In this document: piece after piece, positions 8,735 through 17,348 of the stretch
How positions within the stretch are numbered: the stretch's first letter is position 1
Layout: each line of letters opens with the position of its first letter
From: Akkermansiaceae bacterium
GTDB lineage: Bacteria; Verrucomicrobiota; Verrucomicrobiia; Verrucomicrobiales; Akkermansiaceae
Assembly: GCA_903906515.1 (NCBI GenBank)
Contig: CAIVKO010000227.1
Coordinates: forward strand, 1 to 49,375
Length of the DNA: 49,375 bases
Direction: 5' to 3'
Position numbers and translations under genes: made by a program
Notes under the pieces: model-generated
The model's input: the letters and a program-made list of their open reading frames with translations, nothing else
Database searches by the model: none
Told to the model about the DNA's origin: nothing

Positions 8735-9793
8735 TTAGAATTTCCAGTCGTGTTTGTCCAGATCGGAGACGCAGGCGGTGAGCAACAGGATGCAGGCGGC
8801 AAGGTCTTCCTTGTGGCACATCTCGATGGTCTGATGGATATGGCGGGTTGGGACCGAGACCGCTCCGGCGATGGAGCCGCCGGCGACCATGCGCTGGAGG
8901 CTGGCGGTGTCGGTGCCGCCGGCAGAGAGGATTTCCGGTTGCCATTTGATTTTATGGCGTTTGGCGGTCGCTTTCATGAATTCGATCATCCGGTAATCAC
9001 AGATGACGGAGGAGTCCATCAGCTTGATGGCTGCGCCTGCACCGAGTGAGGTGCAGCGTTCCTGTGGGCTGGATCCGGGGACATCATAGGCAATCGTGGT
9101 GTCCAGTCCGAAGCTGAAATCCGGTTGAATTTGCAAGGCGGATGCCTGAGCGCCACGTAAGCCGACTTCCTCTTGAACAGTGAAAACCGCGTAAAAATCG
9201 TAAGCAGGCTTAACTTTCGTATTCTTGAGGGTGCGAAGGGTTTCGACGAGAATGAAAACCGACGCGCGGTTATCGAGGGATTTTACATTGACGCAGTCGC
9301 CCAGTTCCATGAGTGGCGAGTGGCGGGTGACAAAGTCGCCGACTTCCACGAGTTTCTCGATTTCCTTTTTTGTTAGGCCGGTATCGATGAAGTAGTCCTT
9401 GATTTGCGGGATTTTGTTTTTTTCCTCGGGGGACATGATGTGGATGGGCTTGGAGCCCATGACGCCGATGACATCCTTGCGCCCGTGGATGATGACACGC
9501 TGTGAGGTGAGGGTCTTTGGGTCGAATCCGCCAACGGGATTGAAGCGGACGAAGCCTTTGTCATCCACGTGGGTGACGATGAATCCGATCTCATCGATGT
9601 GTGCTGCAGCCATGGTTTTTTTGGCTGATGATCTGCCTTTTTTGAGCGCGATGACATTGCCCATGGGGTCGATGCGGATCTCATCGGCGAGTCCTTTCAG
9701 TTCGGTGAGGACGAGTTCGCGGATTTTTTTCTCGGATCCCGGAGCGCCGGGGGCTTCACAAATACGGGCGAGTAGTGGAATGTTGACGGGCAT
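8735..9793 (-). CDS. M42 family metallo-aminopeptidase
   Basis: 352 residues, about the usual length for M42 (glutamyl aminopeptidase/FrvX-like) peptidases, which are cytoplasmic dinuclear-metal enzymes forming large oligomers that trim peptides from the N-terminus. Motifs: the first ligand histidine in AAAHIDEIGFIV (about residue 65), the bridging Asp in KSLDNRAS (about 175), the catalytic base and ligand in VQEEVGLRGA (about 210), an Asp ligand in FGLDTTIAYDVPG, and the last histidine in TRHIHQTIEM (about 318). Older annotations call these endoglucanases, but that is misleading. It is followed by a strong terminator. The gene is separated from lpxK (stop at 9860) by 66 bp and might share its transcript. 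Confidence 0.92.
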   Translation of the reverse strand: MPVNIPLLARICEAPGAPGSEKKIRELVLTELKGLADEIRIDPMGNVIALKKGRSSAKKTMAAAHIDEIGFIVTHVDDKGFVRFNPVGGFDPKTLTSQRVIIHGRKDVIGVMGSKPIHIMSPEEKNKIPQIKDYFIDTGLTKKEIEKLVEVGDFVTRHSPLMELGDCVNVKSLDNRASVFILVETLRTLKNTKVKPAYDFYAVFTVQEEVGLRGAQASALQIQPDFSFGLDTTIAYDVPGSSPQERCTSLGAGAAIKLMDSSVICDYRMIEFMKATAKRHKIKWQPEILSAGGTDTASLQRMVAGGSIAGAVSVPTRHIHQTIEMCHKEDLAACILLLTACVSDLDKHDWKF

Positions 9794-9859
9794 GGCTGGA
9801 GATAGGTTAGGGGAGAGCAGGCGGTTGACGAGTGATAAATGAAAGAAACGCGCAGGGTT

Positions 9860-11071
9860 TTACAAGCGGTATGCGTGCCGGGTGCGCATGACGGATTCAA
9901 GTCCGGGTTCGGGATTGCAGAGCCGGTGGATGATATCGTCCCAGATTTCACGGCCTTTGAGAATCTCCACTTCGATACGCAGGAAATAGACCGGCACATC
10001 GATGGAGGACGGGCGCGGAAAACGGACGGCATCCTTTTCCGTGGTGACGATGAGGTGCATGTCCCGCTCGACGCAGCGTTGCATGAATCTATCCACTTCC
10101 GTGCGGGAGAAGCGGAAGTGATCGGAGAATCTTCGGCGGATTTCCACGCGCGCGCCGAGTTTTTCCAGGGATTTCTCGAAGGCCTCGGGCACGGCAATGG
10201 CGCTGATGGCTCCCACCCATTTGTCCTTGAGGAAATCCAGAGGAAGGCGTTCGCGGGTGAAGACGTTTTCCAGATGCACCGGACCGTGCGTGCACTCGAT
10301 GATCTCGGCCGTCTTGTTATACTTCCGTATCAGTGACACGAGTTTTTCGTTAGATTCCCCGGTGCATTTGGTGATCAGAATGTAACTCGCGCGTCGCAGG
10401 TTGCGGGGAGGTTCGCGCAGGGTGCCGCGGGGCAGCAGCGCCCTGGTTCCAAATGGAGCGCCGGCGTCAACGAGGACCATATCGATGCCGTGGGCGAGAT
10501 CCAGATACTGCATGCCATCGTCCAACAGGAGCATGTCGGCATTCAGGTGGTTGATGGCGAATCGACCGCTTTTCACGCGATCCTTGTCCACCACCACCGA
10601 GACGCCGTCGAGATTGCGGGCGAGCATGTAGGGTTCGTCTCCGGAGTATTTTGAATCGAGCAGGATTTCGGAGCCTGTTGATACCACTTTAGGCATCAGG
10701 TCGGCGGAAACAGTCTTTCCTTCGGCGGTGCGCCAAGTCTGGGGTTTGTCGAGTTTGCGGCTTTTATAGCCACGGGATAGGATGGAAACCTTGCGCCCGC
10801 GGTCGCGCAGGGATTTGGCTAAGAGTTCCACGACCGGGGTTTTTCCGGTGCCGCCGACGGTGATATTGCCGACGGCCACGACCTGGCAACCGAGGTGGTG
10901 CTGGGGTTTCCAGCCGCTGCGGTATCGCCAGAGGCGGATTTGCACAAGGATCCGGAAGATGCCGGAGAGAGCGAGCATGAGGAACCGGGTCAAGGTGGCC
11001 CAGAAGCCTTTGGTTCGGCCGAAGATGACATCGGCTCCCCAGCGTTCCAGTTCTTCGATTTGTTCCTTCAT
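9860..11071 (-). CDS. lpxK: Tetraacyldisaccharide 4'-kinase
   Basis: 403 residues from the ATG at 11071. LpxK phosphorylates the 4' position of the lipid A disaccharide at the inner membrane, using ATP. The N-terminal helix [20 protein letters not shown] is the usual membrane-contact segment, the P-loop is in [16 protein letters not shown] (about residue 70-85), followed by LSRGYKSR and by the conserved DDGMQYLDL motif. The C-terminal part has the typical [14 protein letters not shown] and VTTEKDAVR strands. A TTG at 11119 would add 16 residues without similarity, so I prefer the ATG. It implies an outer membrane with lipid A. It is divergent from the Rrf2-type regulator, with about 146 bp between the starts. 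Confidence 0.93.
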   Translation of the reverse strand: MKEQIEELERWGADVIFGRTKGFWATLTRFLMLALSGIFRILVQIRLWRYRSGWKPQHHLGCQVVAVGNITVGGTGKTPVVELLAKSLRDRGRKVSILSRGYKSRKLDKPQTWRTAEGKTVSADLMPKVVSTGSEILLDSKYSGDEPYMLARNLDGVSVVVDKDRVKSGRFAINHLNADMLLLDDGMQYLDLAHGIDMVLVDAGAPFGTRALLPRGTLREPPRNLRRASYILITKCTGESNEKLVSLIRKYNKTAEIIECTHGPVHLENVFTRERLPLDFLKDKWVGAISAIAVPEAFEKSLEKLGARVEIRRRFSDHFRFSRTEVDRFMQRCVERDMHLIVTTEKDAVRFPRPSSIDVPVYFLRIEVEILKGREIWDDIIHRLCNPEPGLESVMRTRHAYRL

Positions 11072-11217
11072 CGCGCGGCCCCACGGTGCCCTGCAAAAGG
11101 CCAAAGTATCAAGCGCCAAACGGGGAGGGGAGGGGTGGGGTGGCTTGTCTAGGCAAAAAAATCAAACATTTGCTTTGTTTCTCTGGATTGTTGGTTGAAC
11201 AAGTGATACGGCGGGGT

Positions 11218-11640
11218 ATGTTTCGTTACGGAAAGCTGGCGCGCCAAGCGGTATCGGCGCTGAGTTATCTGGCTGAAAACTTTGACCCCGATGGGAGATT
11301 TGTCTCATCGGCGGAAGTCAGTAAGCATCGCAAAATCCCGGTTGCCCTCTCGGCAAAGCTGCTCAGTCAGATGTCTGGAGTCGGCTTGACGGTAGGTATC
11401 ACGGGTCCAGGGGGGGGCTATCGTTTATCCCGTGTACCGGGCGAGATTACGCTGGCTGAGATCGTCAATTTTTTTGAGCGCGAAATGGACGAGTTTCCAT
11501 GCCCTCTCGGCAAGGGGTCGTGCAGTGAGGGTGAACATTGTCCCTTACACGAGGGTCTTGTGAAAATTGAGGAAATGGGCCGGCGGTTTCTTGAAACCAC
11601 CACTTTGGCGGTGTTCATGAAAAAACAAGAAGACGCTTGA
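11218..11640 (+). CDS. Rrf2 family transcriptional regulator (Fe-S type)
   Basis: 140 residues from the ATG at 11218. The N-terminal winged helix-turn-helix (YGKLARQAVSALSYLAE, SSAEVSKHRKIP, LLSQMSGVGL, then GPGGGYRLSR) is typical of Rrf2 proteins such as IscR and NsrR. Three cysteines lie in the region that binds an Fe-S cluster in this family (CPLGKGSCSEGEHC, spacing C-x6-C-x5-C, near residues 93-107). IscR has two five-residue gaps, so the spacing here differs slightly. It probably senses iron-sulfur, redox or nitric oxide state, but no target can be named from the neighbours. The frame is open upstream to 11086 through a G-rich tract that I regard as noncoding. Confidence 0.85.
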   Translation: MFRYGKLARQAVSALSYLAENFDPDGRFVSSAEVSKHRKIPVALSAKLLSQMSGVGLTVGITGPGGGYRLSRVPGEITLAEIVNFFEREMDEFPCPLGKGSCSEGEHCPLHEGLVKIEEMGRRFLETTTLAVFMKKQEDA

Positions 11641-11670
11641 GGGCGGTTTTTCCGCTCGCTGTTGGTGTTG

Positions 11671-13596
11671 TCAGAGTGGCAGATCGTAGCTTCTGCCACC
11701 CACGCCTTCATACCAGCGCAGGTATGCAAGATTCACCATCGAGTATCCTCCTGCGGTGGGGTAGTTTCCGGTGAAATACCAATCTCCGCATTCGCCTTTG
11801 ATGGATGCGTGGAGATTCTCGATGGTTTGGAAAATCACCTGGACCTCGCCGTGCCAATCGATGTTTTCTGGATAAACCATGCGGCTGATTTCCGCGGAGA
11901 CTTCATCGTCGGTGAAAGGTTCGTAGAGTTTTTTCACGCAGTTGCGGCGTTCTAGGGCGGGACGTTTCAATTCTTCCCTGCACGCATCGAAGATTTCATC
12001 AAGAAGCGCCTGGCGCCCAGCGCGGCGGTGGAGGGCCACGGCGGCCTGGAATGCGATGAACCGGCCGATTTCCGACATGTCGATGCCATAACAATCCGGG
12101 TAGCGGATTTGAGGGGCGGTCGAGCAGATGACGATTTTAGAGGGTTTGGTGCGGGCGAGGATTTTGAGGATCGATTGTTTGAGGGTGGTTCCGCGGACGA
12201 TCGAGTCATCCAAGGTGACCAGGAAATCGCCGGGTTTCACCACGCCATAGGTGATGTCATAGACGTGGGACACCAATTGATCGCGCCCTTTGTCTTGGGA
12301 GATGAAAGTGCGCATCTTGATATCCTTGTGGGCGACTTTTTCCCCTTGGGGCCAGTTGCGCAGAATCAGGTCATCCAGTTTCTCGGGAGTCAGGCTTCCC
12401 GCAGCCTGGGCGTCCAGAATCGCGGCGCGGACTTCCTGGCGGCGGTAGAGGCGCAGCCCGTCCATCAGACCGTGATAGGCGGTTTCCGCCGTGTTGGGAA
12501 CAAAGGAGAAGATGGTTTTGTCAAAGGCTCCATCGATGGATTTTACGACCTGATCGACCAGCGCGGCTCCCATGGCCTTGCGTTCCCGGTAGATCTGCGG
12601 GTCATTACCGCGTGAAAAATAGATTTTTTCAAACGAGCAGGGAGTGTAGCGCTGGGGCGGTGCGAACGCGGAATCGGAGATCGATCCATCGGCTTTGATG
12701 GTGATCATCGAGCCGGGGTCCACGGCTTTGACATCTTCTGCGGAGGCCTCGAAAACTGTCATCAAGGGCACCCGTTCGGAGGCGAAGGCGACCACTTCAT
12801 CCGTGACCAGCATGTGCAGCGGGCGGATGCCACGCGGATCACGCATGACGAACATGTCGCCATTTCCAATCACTCCGCAGATGGCGTATCCACCGTCCCA
12901 AGCGGCGGCGGATTCGGCAACCAGTGCCGGGACATCGAGAGCGGCGGAGATTTTCGCCGGGATTTCCGCGCCGGGCAGGCCGGAATCGCGGAGGTGGCGG
13001 TAGAGGTCGGTATGCGCCTCGTCGAGGTGGTAGCCGATTTCCTCAAGCACGGTTTGGGTATCGGTGCCGAAAATCGGGTGCTGGCCGCGGTTGATGAGCA
13101 CGTTGTTGAGCTCGGCGGCGTTGGTCATGTTGAAGTTCCCCATGACCATGAGGGTGCGCGTGCGCCAGTTGCTCCGGCGGAGATAGGGGTGGCAGGAGCC
13201 CTCGTCGAATTCGCCGGAGGTGCCGTAACGCAGGTGGCCTATCAGGATTTCTCCTCCGAAATCGAAGTTAGCTTTCACGCTCTCCGGATTCTTGATGTCC
13301 ATCAACTGCTTCCGCGAGAGCTTGTAGTAGTTCTTGATCTCCTTGCGGAAAATCTCGGCGAGTCCGTCCTTGGCGATGCTGCGGCGGCGTTGGACGTAGG
13401 GTTGGCCGATGGGCATGTTGAGTTTCACGCAGCCGATCCCAGTGCCGTCCTGGCCGCGGTTGTGCTGTTTTTCCATCAGCAGGAAGAGCTTATTAAGACC
13501 CCAGAGGCAGGTCTTGTGGCGGTCGTAATAGTAGGCAAGCGGCTTGCGGAGCCGGACTGCCGCGATCCCGCATTCGTGTTTGAGGAAATCGCTCAT
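11671..13596 (-). CDS. purF: Amidophosphoribosyltransferase
   Basis: 641 residues. First committed step of purine synthesis: transfers ammonia from glutamine to PRPP, giving phosphoribosylamine. The N-terminal nucleophile is Cys9 in HECGIAAV, so eight residues must be removed to expose it. The class II glutaminase domain continues with QHNRGQDGTGIG, LIGHLRYGTSG and RDPRGIRPL, and the phosphoribosyltransferase domain has the PRPP loop TLDDSIVRGTT (about residue 470). It is much longer than E. coli PurF (about 505), with an insertion in the glutaminase part and a roughly 100-residue C-terminal extension; long PurF forms are known in other phyla. It starts 21 bp after the purM stop, so the two are very likely co-transcribed. 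Confidence 0.92.
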   Translation of the reverse strand: MSDFLKHECGIAAVRLRKPLAYYYDRHKTCLWGLNKLFLLMEKQHNRGQDGTGIGCVKLNMPIGQPYVQRRRSIAKDGLAEIFRKEIKNYYKLSRKQLMDIKNPESVKANFDFGGEILIGHLRYGTSGEFDEGSCHPYLRRSNWRTRTLMVMGNFNMTNAAELNNVLINRGQHPIFGTDTQTVLEEIGYHLDEAHTDLYRHLRDSGLPGAEIPAKISAALDVPALVAESAAAWDGGYAICGVIGNGDMFVMRDPRGIRPLHMLVTDEVVAFASERVPLMTVFEASAEDVKAVDPGSMITIKADGSISDSAFAPPQRYTPCSFEKIYFSRGNDPQIYRERKAMGAALVDQVVKSIDGAFDKTIFSFVPNTAETAYHGLMDGLRLYRRQEVRAAILDAQAAGSLTPEKLDDLILRNWPQGEKVAHKDIKMRTFISQDKGRDQLVSHVYDITYGVVKPGDFLVTLDDSIVRGTTLKQSILKILARTKPSKIVICSTAPQIRYPDCYGIDMSEIGRFIAFQAAVALHRRAGRQALLDEIFDACREELKRPALERRNCVKKLYEPFTDDEVSAEISRMVYPENIDWHGEVQVIFQTIENLHASIKGECGDWYFTGNYPTAGGYSMVNLAYLRWYEGVGGRSYDLPL

Positions 13597-13617
13597 GGTG
13601 TGGTTCTGGGTTGGGAA

Positions 13618-14613
13618 TCACTCACCGATCACCCGGACCCGGACTCCCTCTTGAGGGACCATCCGGCCGATCACGCAGCCACCGGGCCCCGCTTTGAGGG
13701 CTTCGCCGACATCGGCCTCGGCGACAATCGCCACCCAGCCGATTCCCATGTTGAAGGTTTGAAAGCGGTTGTCCGCGTCAACGTGGGAGAGAAGTTTGTC
13801 GATCCCGGGAAGTTCCCATTTCGGGATTTCCAAATCCGCTCCCATGTCACGGAACAGGCGTTCCAGATTTTCTGGCAGGCCGCCGCCTGTGATGTGGGAC
13901 ATGGCCTTCGGCTTGATCCCGGATTTTTTCAAATCGCGCACGACATCGTGATAAAGTCGGGTGGGTTTGAGCCATGCGGTGATCTCCGATTCATCCGCGA
14001 CACCGGGGAATTCCTTGAGCACGCGCCGCACCAGCGACCAGCCATTGGCGTGAATGCTGTCCGATGCATAACCGATGAGGACATCTCCCACTTCCACGGT
14101 GGTGGGATCGATTAGATCGGGTTTTTCCGCGCAACCGATGCAAAATCCGGAGAGTTCGATCACGTCGGTAGGGACGATACCCGGCATTTCGGCGGTTTCT
14201 CCACCGGCGAGAATGCAGTCGCAGGCTTCAAGATAATCCGCCATTCCCGCGATCAAACGGGTGATTTTTTCCTCATTGAGGGCTGCGATGCCGATGTAAT
14301 CCAAAAACAGCAGGGGATCACCTCCGGTCGTTAGGATGTCGTTCACGCTCATCGCGACGAGGTCTTTGCCTGCGGTTTCCAGAAGATCCCGCTCTAGCAG
14401 CAGCTCCAATTTGGTGCCGACTCCATCGCAGCCGGTCATCATCACCGGTTCTTTGTAGTCGCTGAGATCGTAACACGCCGCAAAAAGCCCGAATGCCCCC
14501 CATAATTTCCGGGTTTGTTGGGTTCTGCGGACGTGAGTCCTGATATCGCCCACTAGAGCGGCCGCACGATGTGTGTCCACTCCCGCCTGTTGGTAAGTTA
14601 ATTTGCCCGCCAT
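13618..14613 (-). CDS. purM: Phosphoribosylformylglycinamidine cyclo-ligase
   Basis: 331 residues from ATG 14613, starting MAGKLTYQQAGVD as PurM proteins usually do. A GTG at 14655 would add 14 residues. PurM closes the imidazole ring of the purine precursor (FGAM plus ATP to AIR). Visible family motifs: YQQAGVDTHR, TGCDGVGTK (ATP/phosphate binding), the Asp-rich VAMSVNDILTTGGDPLLFLDY, and LAGGETAEMPG. The C-terminal half has SHITGGGLPENLERL and GIGWVAIV. It lies directly upstream of purF on the same strand, a common purine operon arrangement. Confidence 0.95.
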   Translation of the reverse strand: MAGKLTYQQAGVDTHRAAALVGDIRTHVRRTQQTRKLWGAFGLFAACYDLSDYKEPVMMTGCDGVGTKLELLLERDLLETAGKDLVAMSVNDILTTGGDPLLFLDYIGIAALNEEKITRLIAGMADYLEACDCILAGGETAEMPGIVPTDVIELSGFCIGCAEKPDLIDPTTVEVGDVLIGYASDSIHANGWSLVRRVLKEFPGVADESEITAWLKPTRLYHDVVRDLKKSGIKPKAMSHITGGGLPENLERLFRDMGADLEIPKWELPGIDKLLSHVDADNRFQTFNMGIGWVAIVAEADVGEALKAGPGGCVIGRMVPQEGVRVRVIGE

Positions 14614-14655
14614 AATCCGCTGAGGCGGTTTTACATGCCCGTTTCGCCGCGTCAC

Positions 14656-14909
14656 GAAGAAAAATTTCCAGAGGTCTTAAAAAATCCGAGTCTTCAAAAA
14701 TTCTTGAAATTTCGAGCGGAAAACCCCAGAGTTTAGGCTCAATTTTTGAAAATGCAGCGCGCTAAATTTAAAATTGTTGAAAGAAAGGATTGCCAAACCA
14801 GTGAGATTTTCACACTTCTAAAAAAAGGTCGGCCAACTTGATAAGTAATTTTCCTTGATTGCTTTGAAAAACTCTATACCTAACCTCATTCAATTCGCGT
14901 TCTAAACCG
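14656..14909. other. AT-rich divergent intergenic region
   Basis: Separates purM-purF (minus) from the ABC transporter unit (plus). It is clearly more A/T-rich than the surrounding genes and should contain promoters for both directions, but I could not fix a -35/-10 pair with proper spacing. No gene, tRNA or long repeat is visible. Confidence 0.4.
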
Positions 14910-15560
14910 ATGATTCAACAGACCCCATCCATTCATTTAGACTCCGGTCTTGAGATTGGCTACGGTAGTCCGCTTGCCAAATTCGGGCAATCGGTGACGC
15001 TTGCAGGGGGTACTCATTTTCTTCTGGCCCGTAACGGGCGTGGAAAAACCACCTTGCTCAGGACTCTGGCGGGGACGTTGAAACCGGTATCCGGAAGTTT
15101 CCGGATGCAAGGGTTCACCCAGTATATTCCGGAGGATCTCCGCTTCGATCCCGTGATCACACCTGCGGTGATTTTCCACAGCCTGCTGCAAAAAAACCGT
15201 TTACGGGAAGCTCTCGATCTGGCGGAGAGCATCGAACTGGATGTAAAAAAACCCTACGGTCGCCTCTCCACCGGCAACCGCCGCAAAACCAATCTCATCA
15301 TGGCTGAGTTTTCGGTGAAGCCGGATGGAGGAAACGTTCTGCTGCTCGACGAACCCTTCAGCGGCTTGGACGCCTTTGCACGGGAGGCTTTCGAAAAAAT
15401 ATGGCGATCCTCTACCGCTAACGTGCTGCGCTTGGTGAGTTGCCACCCGGATTACGACTCCATGGAAATGCCCAGCGCCTTGATCATCGAAGGCAAAAAT
15501 GCTCGCCATCTGACCGGTGGCGGACAGACGTGGAGCGAACTCAAAAATATTCTCAACTGA
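14910..15560 (+). CDS. ABC transporter ATP-binding protein, divergent motifs
   Basis: 216 residues, a short single ABC ATPase domain. Walker A is ARNGRGKTT (residues 40-48), with Ala where Gly is usual. The signature is LSTGNRRK (about residue 118) in place of LSGGQ. Walker B is NVLLLDEPFSGLD (about 142-154), and the H-loop histidine is in LVSCHPDY. The key lysine, aspartate and glutamate are kept, so ATP hydrolysis is expected. It is followed after 6 bp by a membrane protein and then by a histidine-rich anchored protein, so it probably energises an export or extrusion unit of unknown substrate. Confidence 0.88.
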   Translation: MIQQTPSIHLDSGLEIGYGSPLAKFGQSVTLAGGTHFLLARNGRGKTTLLRTLAGTLKPVSGSFRMQGFTQYIPEDLRFDPVITPAVIFHSLLQKNRLREALDLAESIELDVKKPYGRLSTGNRRKTNLIMAEFSVKPDGGNVLLLDEPFSGLDAFAREAFEKIWRSSTANVLRLVSCHPDYDSMEMPSALIIEGKNARHLTGGGQTWSELKNILN

Positions 15561-15566
15561 CGGGTT

Positions 15567-16334
15567 ATGAGATTGTTCCGACTCACATTTGCCACGATTA
15601 TCCAGCGCTATGCATGGGGTATATGCGCTTTTGCCGTGATTTGCCTTCCCTTTGTTCTGCCGTGGATTTCCAGCGCCACGGAAAAACCCATTCTTGTCCA
15701 GCCAGCCAGGGTTCTTGCTGCGTGGAATACCTTGTGGATCTCCGCTCTTATCTGGGGGCTCTTCAGTGCCGCCCGTGAGGGTGAGGCCAACGCCAAATCC
15801 GGCACGGGTGAGTATTTCCTCACCACCGGTATGTCCGCCACTCGCCAGCTTTTCCAAATTTGGCTGGCGGTTTTCAGCGTCATCGTGCCCCTTGCGTTCG
15901 CCACCTTGTTGATCTGCCAATTCGGCGCAGCCCCCGCAGACCCGGTGGAGCGCTCACTTTGGTGGGTGCTTAACATCCAGTATTTTGTTTTGTTTCTGCT
16001 GGTGGTTGGCCCGCTGCTTCTGTTAGGTGTCGCTCTGGCTTCCCGCTTCGGTAGCGTTGCCGGTTTTTCCGTCACACTGCTTCTCGCGATTTACGGCCTC
16101 TATGGTGTCGGCTATCTCGACAACATGCTCAAACTGGAAGAAAACCCTGTTTTGCAGGGCATCTGGATGTATTCTCCTCATTACCGCTTCGCTGATCTCA
16201 CCCAACGCCTGCTCTTCAAGAGCGGACCCTTGCCCTCCAGTGCATTCTGGGCGATGACGCTTTATTTCTCTGGCATCGCTGCCGTTTACCTCGGACTTTC
16301 ACGACTTATTTTCCGGACCAAGGTCGCGGGGTGA
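15567..16334 (+). CDS. ABC transporter permease-like membrane protein
   Basis: 255 residues with about six predicted membrane segments (for example near residues 13-32, 47-64, 93-115, 133-155, 160-180 and 228-246), as in ABC-2-type permeases. No specific substrate family is recognisable. It starts 6 bp after the ATPase gene and the two are almost certainly a pair. The stop is followed after 30 bp by the histidine-rich gene. Confidence 0.75.
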   Translation: MRLFRLTFATIIQRYAWGICAFAVICLPFVLPWISSATEKPILVQPARVLAAWNTLWISALIWGLFSAAREGEANAKSGTGEYFLTTGMSATRQLFQIWLAVFSVIVPLAFATLLICQFGAAPADPVERSLWWVLNIQYFVLFLLVVGPLLLLGVALASRFGSVAGFSVTLLLAIYGLYGVGYLDNMLKLEENPVLQGIWMYSPHYRFADLTQRLLFKSGPLPSSAFWAMTLYFSGIAAVYLGLSRLIFRTKVAG

Positions 16335-16364
16335 AGAATATCTTCAGTCAAATACGCTACCCCA

Positions 16365-17276
16365 ATGCAGCGCACACGTTCCATCGCGATTTCGACCGGA
16401 CTGATCCTTTCCGGGGTGCTGGCATACGCGTTAACGGCGCGACCGTTGGTGAAAACCCCCGAACTGGCGGTTCCTCTCAACCCCATGGGTATCAATGGCA
16501 GCCCCTATGGCGAGGTGTTCGCCATGGCCATGCAAAGCCCTATCGAAGACTACTTTCATGTTGGAACCGGTGGCGAAGTCCATCATCACGCCCCCGGCGA
16601 AACATGCAAGGATCATGAACATGATGAAAACGGCGATCATGACCACGAAGATCACAATACCGAGGCGAAACCCAAAGATTCCCCACCTCTAACCTGGAAA
16701 GCTGGTTTTAGAGGTCTGATCACTTCGCTCGGCCATCTTCCAGAGGTCCGCACCAATCCCAAGGTCGCCAGCGAGGCGCTTAGGCGTCATCTCCGCCGCG
16801 AGGCCGAGAACAAGCTGCGCTTCGCTTATCGCCTCGATCCCTCGCATTATGCGAATTACAACTCTCTGCATTTCTTCCTCACCGAACCTCAGATCGGCAC
16901 CCGCCCCCAACTTTCGGCTTCCGCTGCAACTCTTGCCCAGGAAACCATCGATTACTGTCTCAGGAAAAACGACGATCCCCGCGCGGCGCTCACTGCTGCC
17001 GCGGCGGCCAGCAATATCCTGGAGCTGATGTTCAATGATCGCCATAATCCTTCTCCCCGCTTTACCACTGGGCAGATGCGGGATGTTTTAAAGCAACTTG
17101 ACCACTGCCTGGCCCGCTATCAAGCCCTCGCCAATTACTGGGATGAGACCAAAAACTGGGATTTGCTCTCGCCCATGCGCATCGCAGAATGCAAAGAGCG
17201 TTATCGTTTCATCACCAAAATCCGCGAAGCGTCTCTAATCACCCTAGCCCGGCTTGAAAAGGAGCAGAAACAGTAA
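16365..17276 (+). CDS. Membrane-anchored protein with histidine-rich segment, function unknown
   Basis: 303 residues. An N-terminal hydrophobic helix (SIAISTGLILSGVLAYALTA, about residues 6-25) suggests a membrane anchor or signal peptide, with the rest outside the cytoplasm. Residues about 73-100 are rich in His, Asp and Glu (HHHAPGETCK, then DHEHDENGDHDHEDH), a composition seen in metal-binding loops of zinc or nickel transport proteins. The remainder is helical (ALRRHLRREAENKLRFAYRL and others) without a family I recognise. It is the third gene of the ABC unit, so it may present or sense the substrate; metal binding is inferred from composition only. Confidence 0.7.
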   Translation: MQRTRSIAISTGLILSGVLAYALTARPLVKTPELAVPLNPMGINGSPYGEVFAMAMQSPIEDYFHVGTGGEVHHHAPGETCKDHEHDENGDHDHEDHNTEAKPKDSPPLTWKAGFRGLITSLGHLPEVRTNPKVASEALRRHLRREAENKLRFAYRLDPSHYANYNSLHFFLTEPQIGTRPQLSASAATLAQETIDYCLRKNDDPRAALTAAAAASNILELMFNDRHNPSPRFTTGQMRDVLKQLDHCLARYQALANYWDETKNWDLLSPMRIAECKERYRFITKIREASLITLARLEKEQKQ

Positions 17277-17332
17277 AAAAAACCGCTATACGTTTCATTT
17301 TTAGCTTTGCTTTCTGAAAATTTTCGGTTTTA

Positions 17333-17346
17333 TGTAATTTATTACA
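17333..17346. promoter_or_regulatory. Perfect palindrome just before the pilus operon
   Basis: TGTAATTTATTACA is a 6-bp inverted repeat with a 2-bp centre, ending 2 bp before the ATG (17349) of the first ATPase gene. It could be an operator, or a hairpin controlling translation start. The 72-bp gap 17277-17348 is otherwise A/T-rich and must hold the operon promoter unless transcription comes from the ABC unit. Confidence 0.35.
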
Positions 17347-17348
17347 AA

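Noticed and set aside
11641-11670. Possible terminator after the Rrf2 gene
   Set aside because: The stem is short and imperfect and the T-run lies in the loop, so it is not supported.
12814-14115. 433-codon open frame on the plus strand
   Set aside because: It is antisense to purF and purM over its whole length; both minus-strand proteins match their families in full, so this is a codon-bias shadow.
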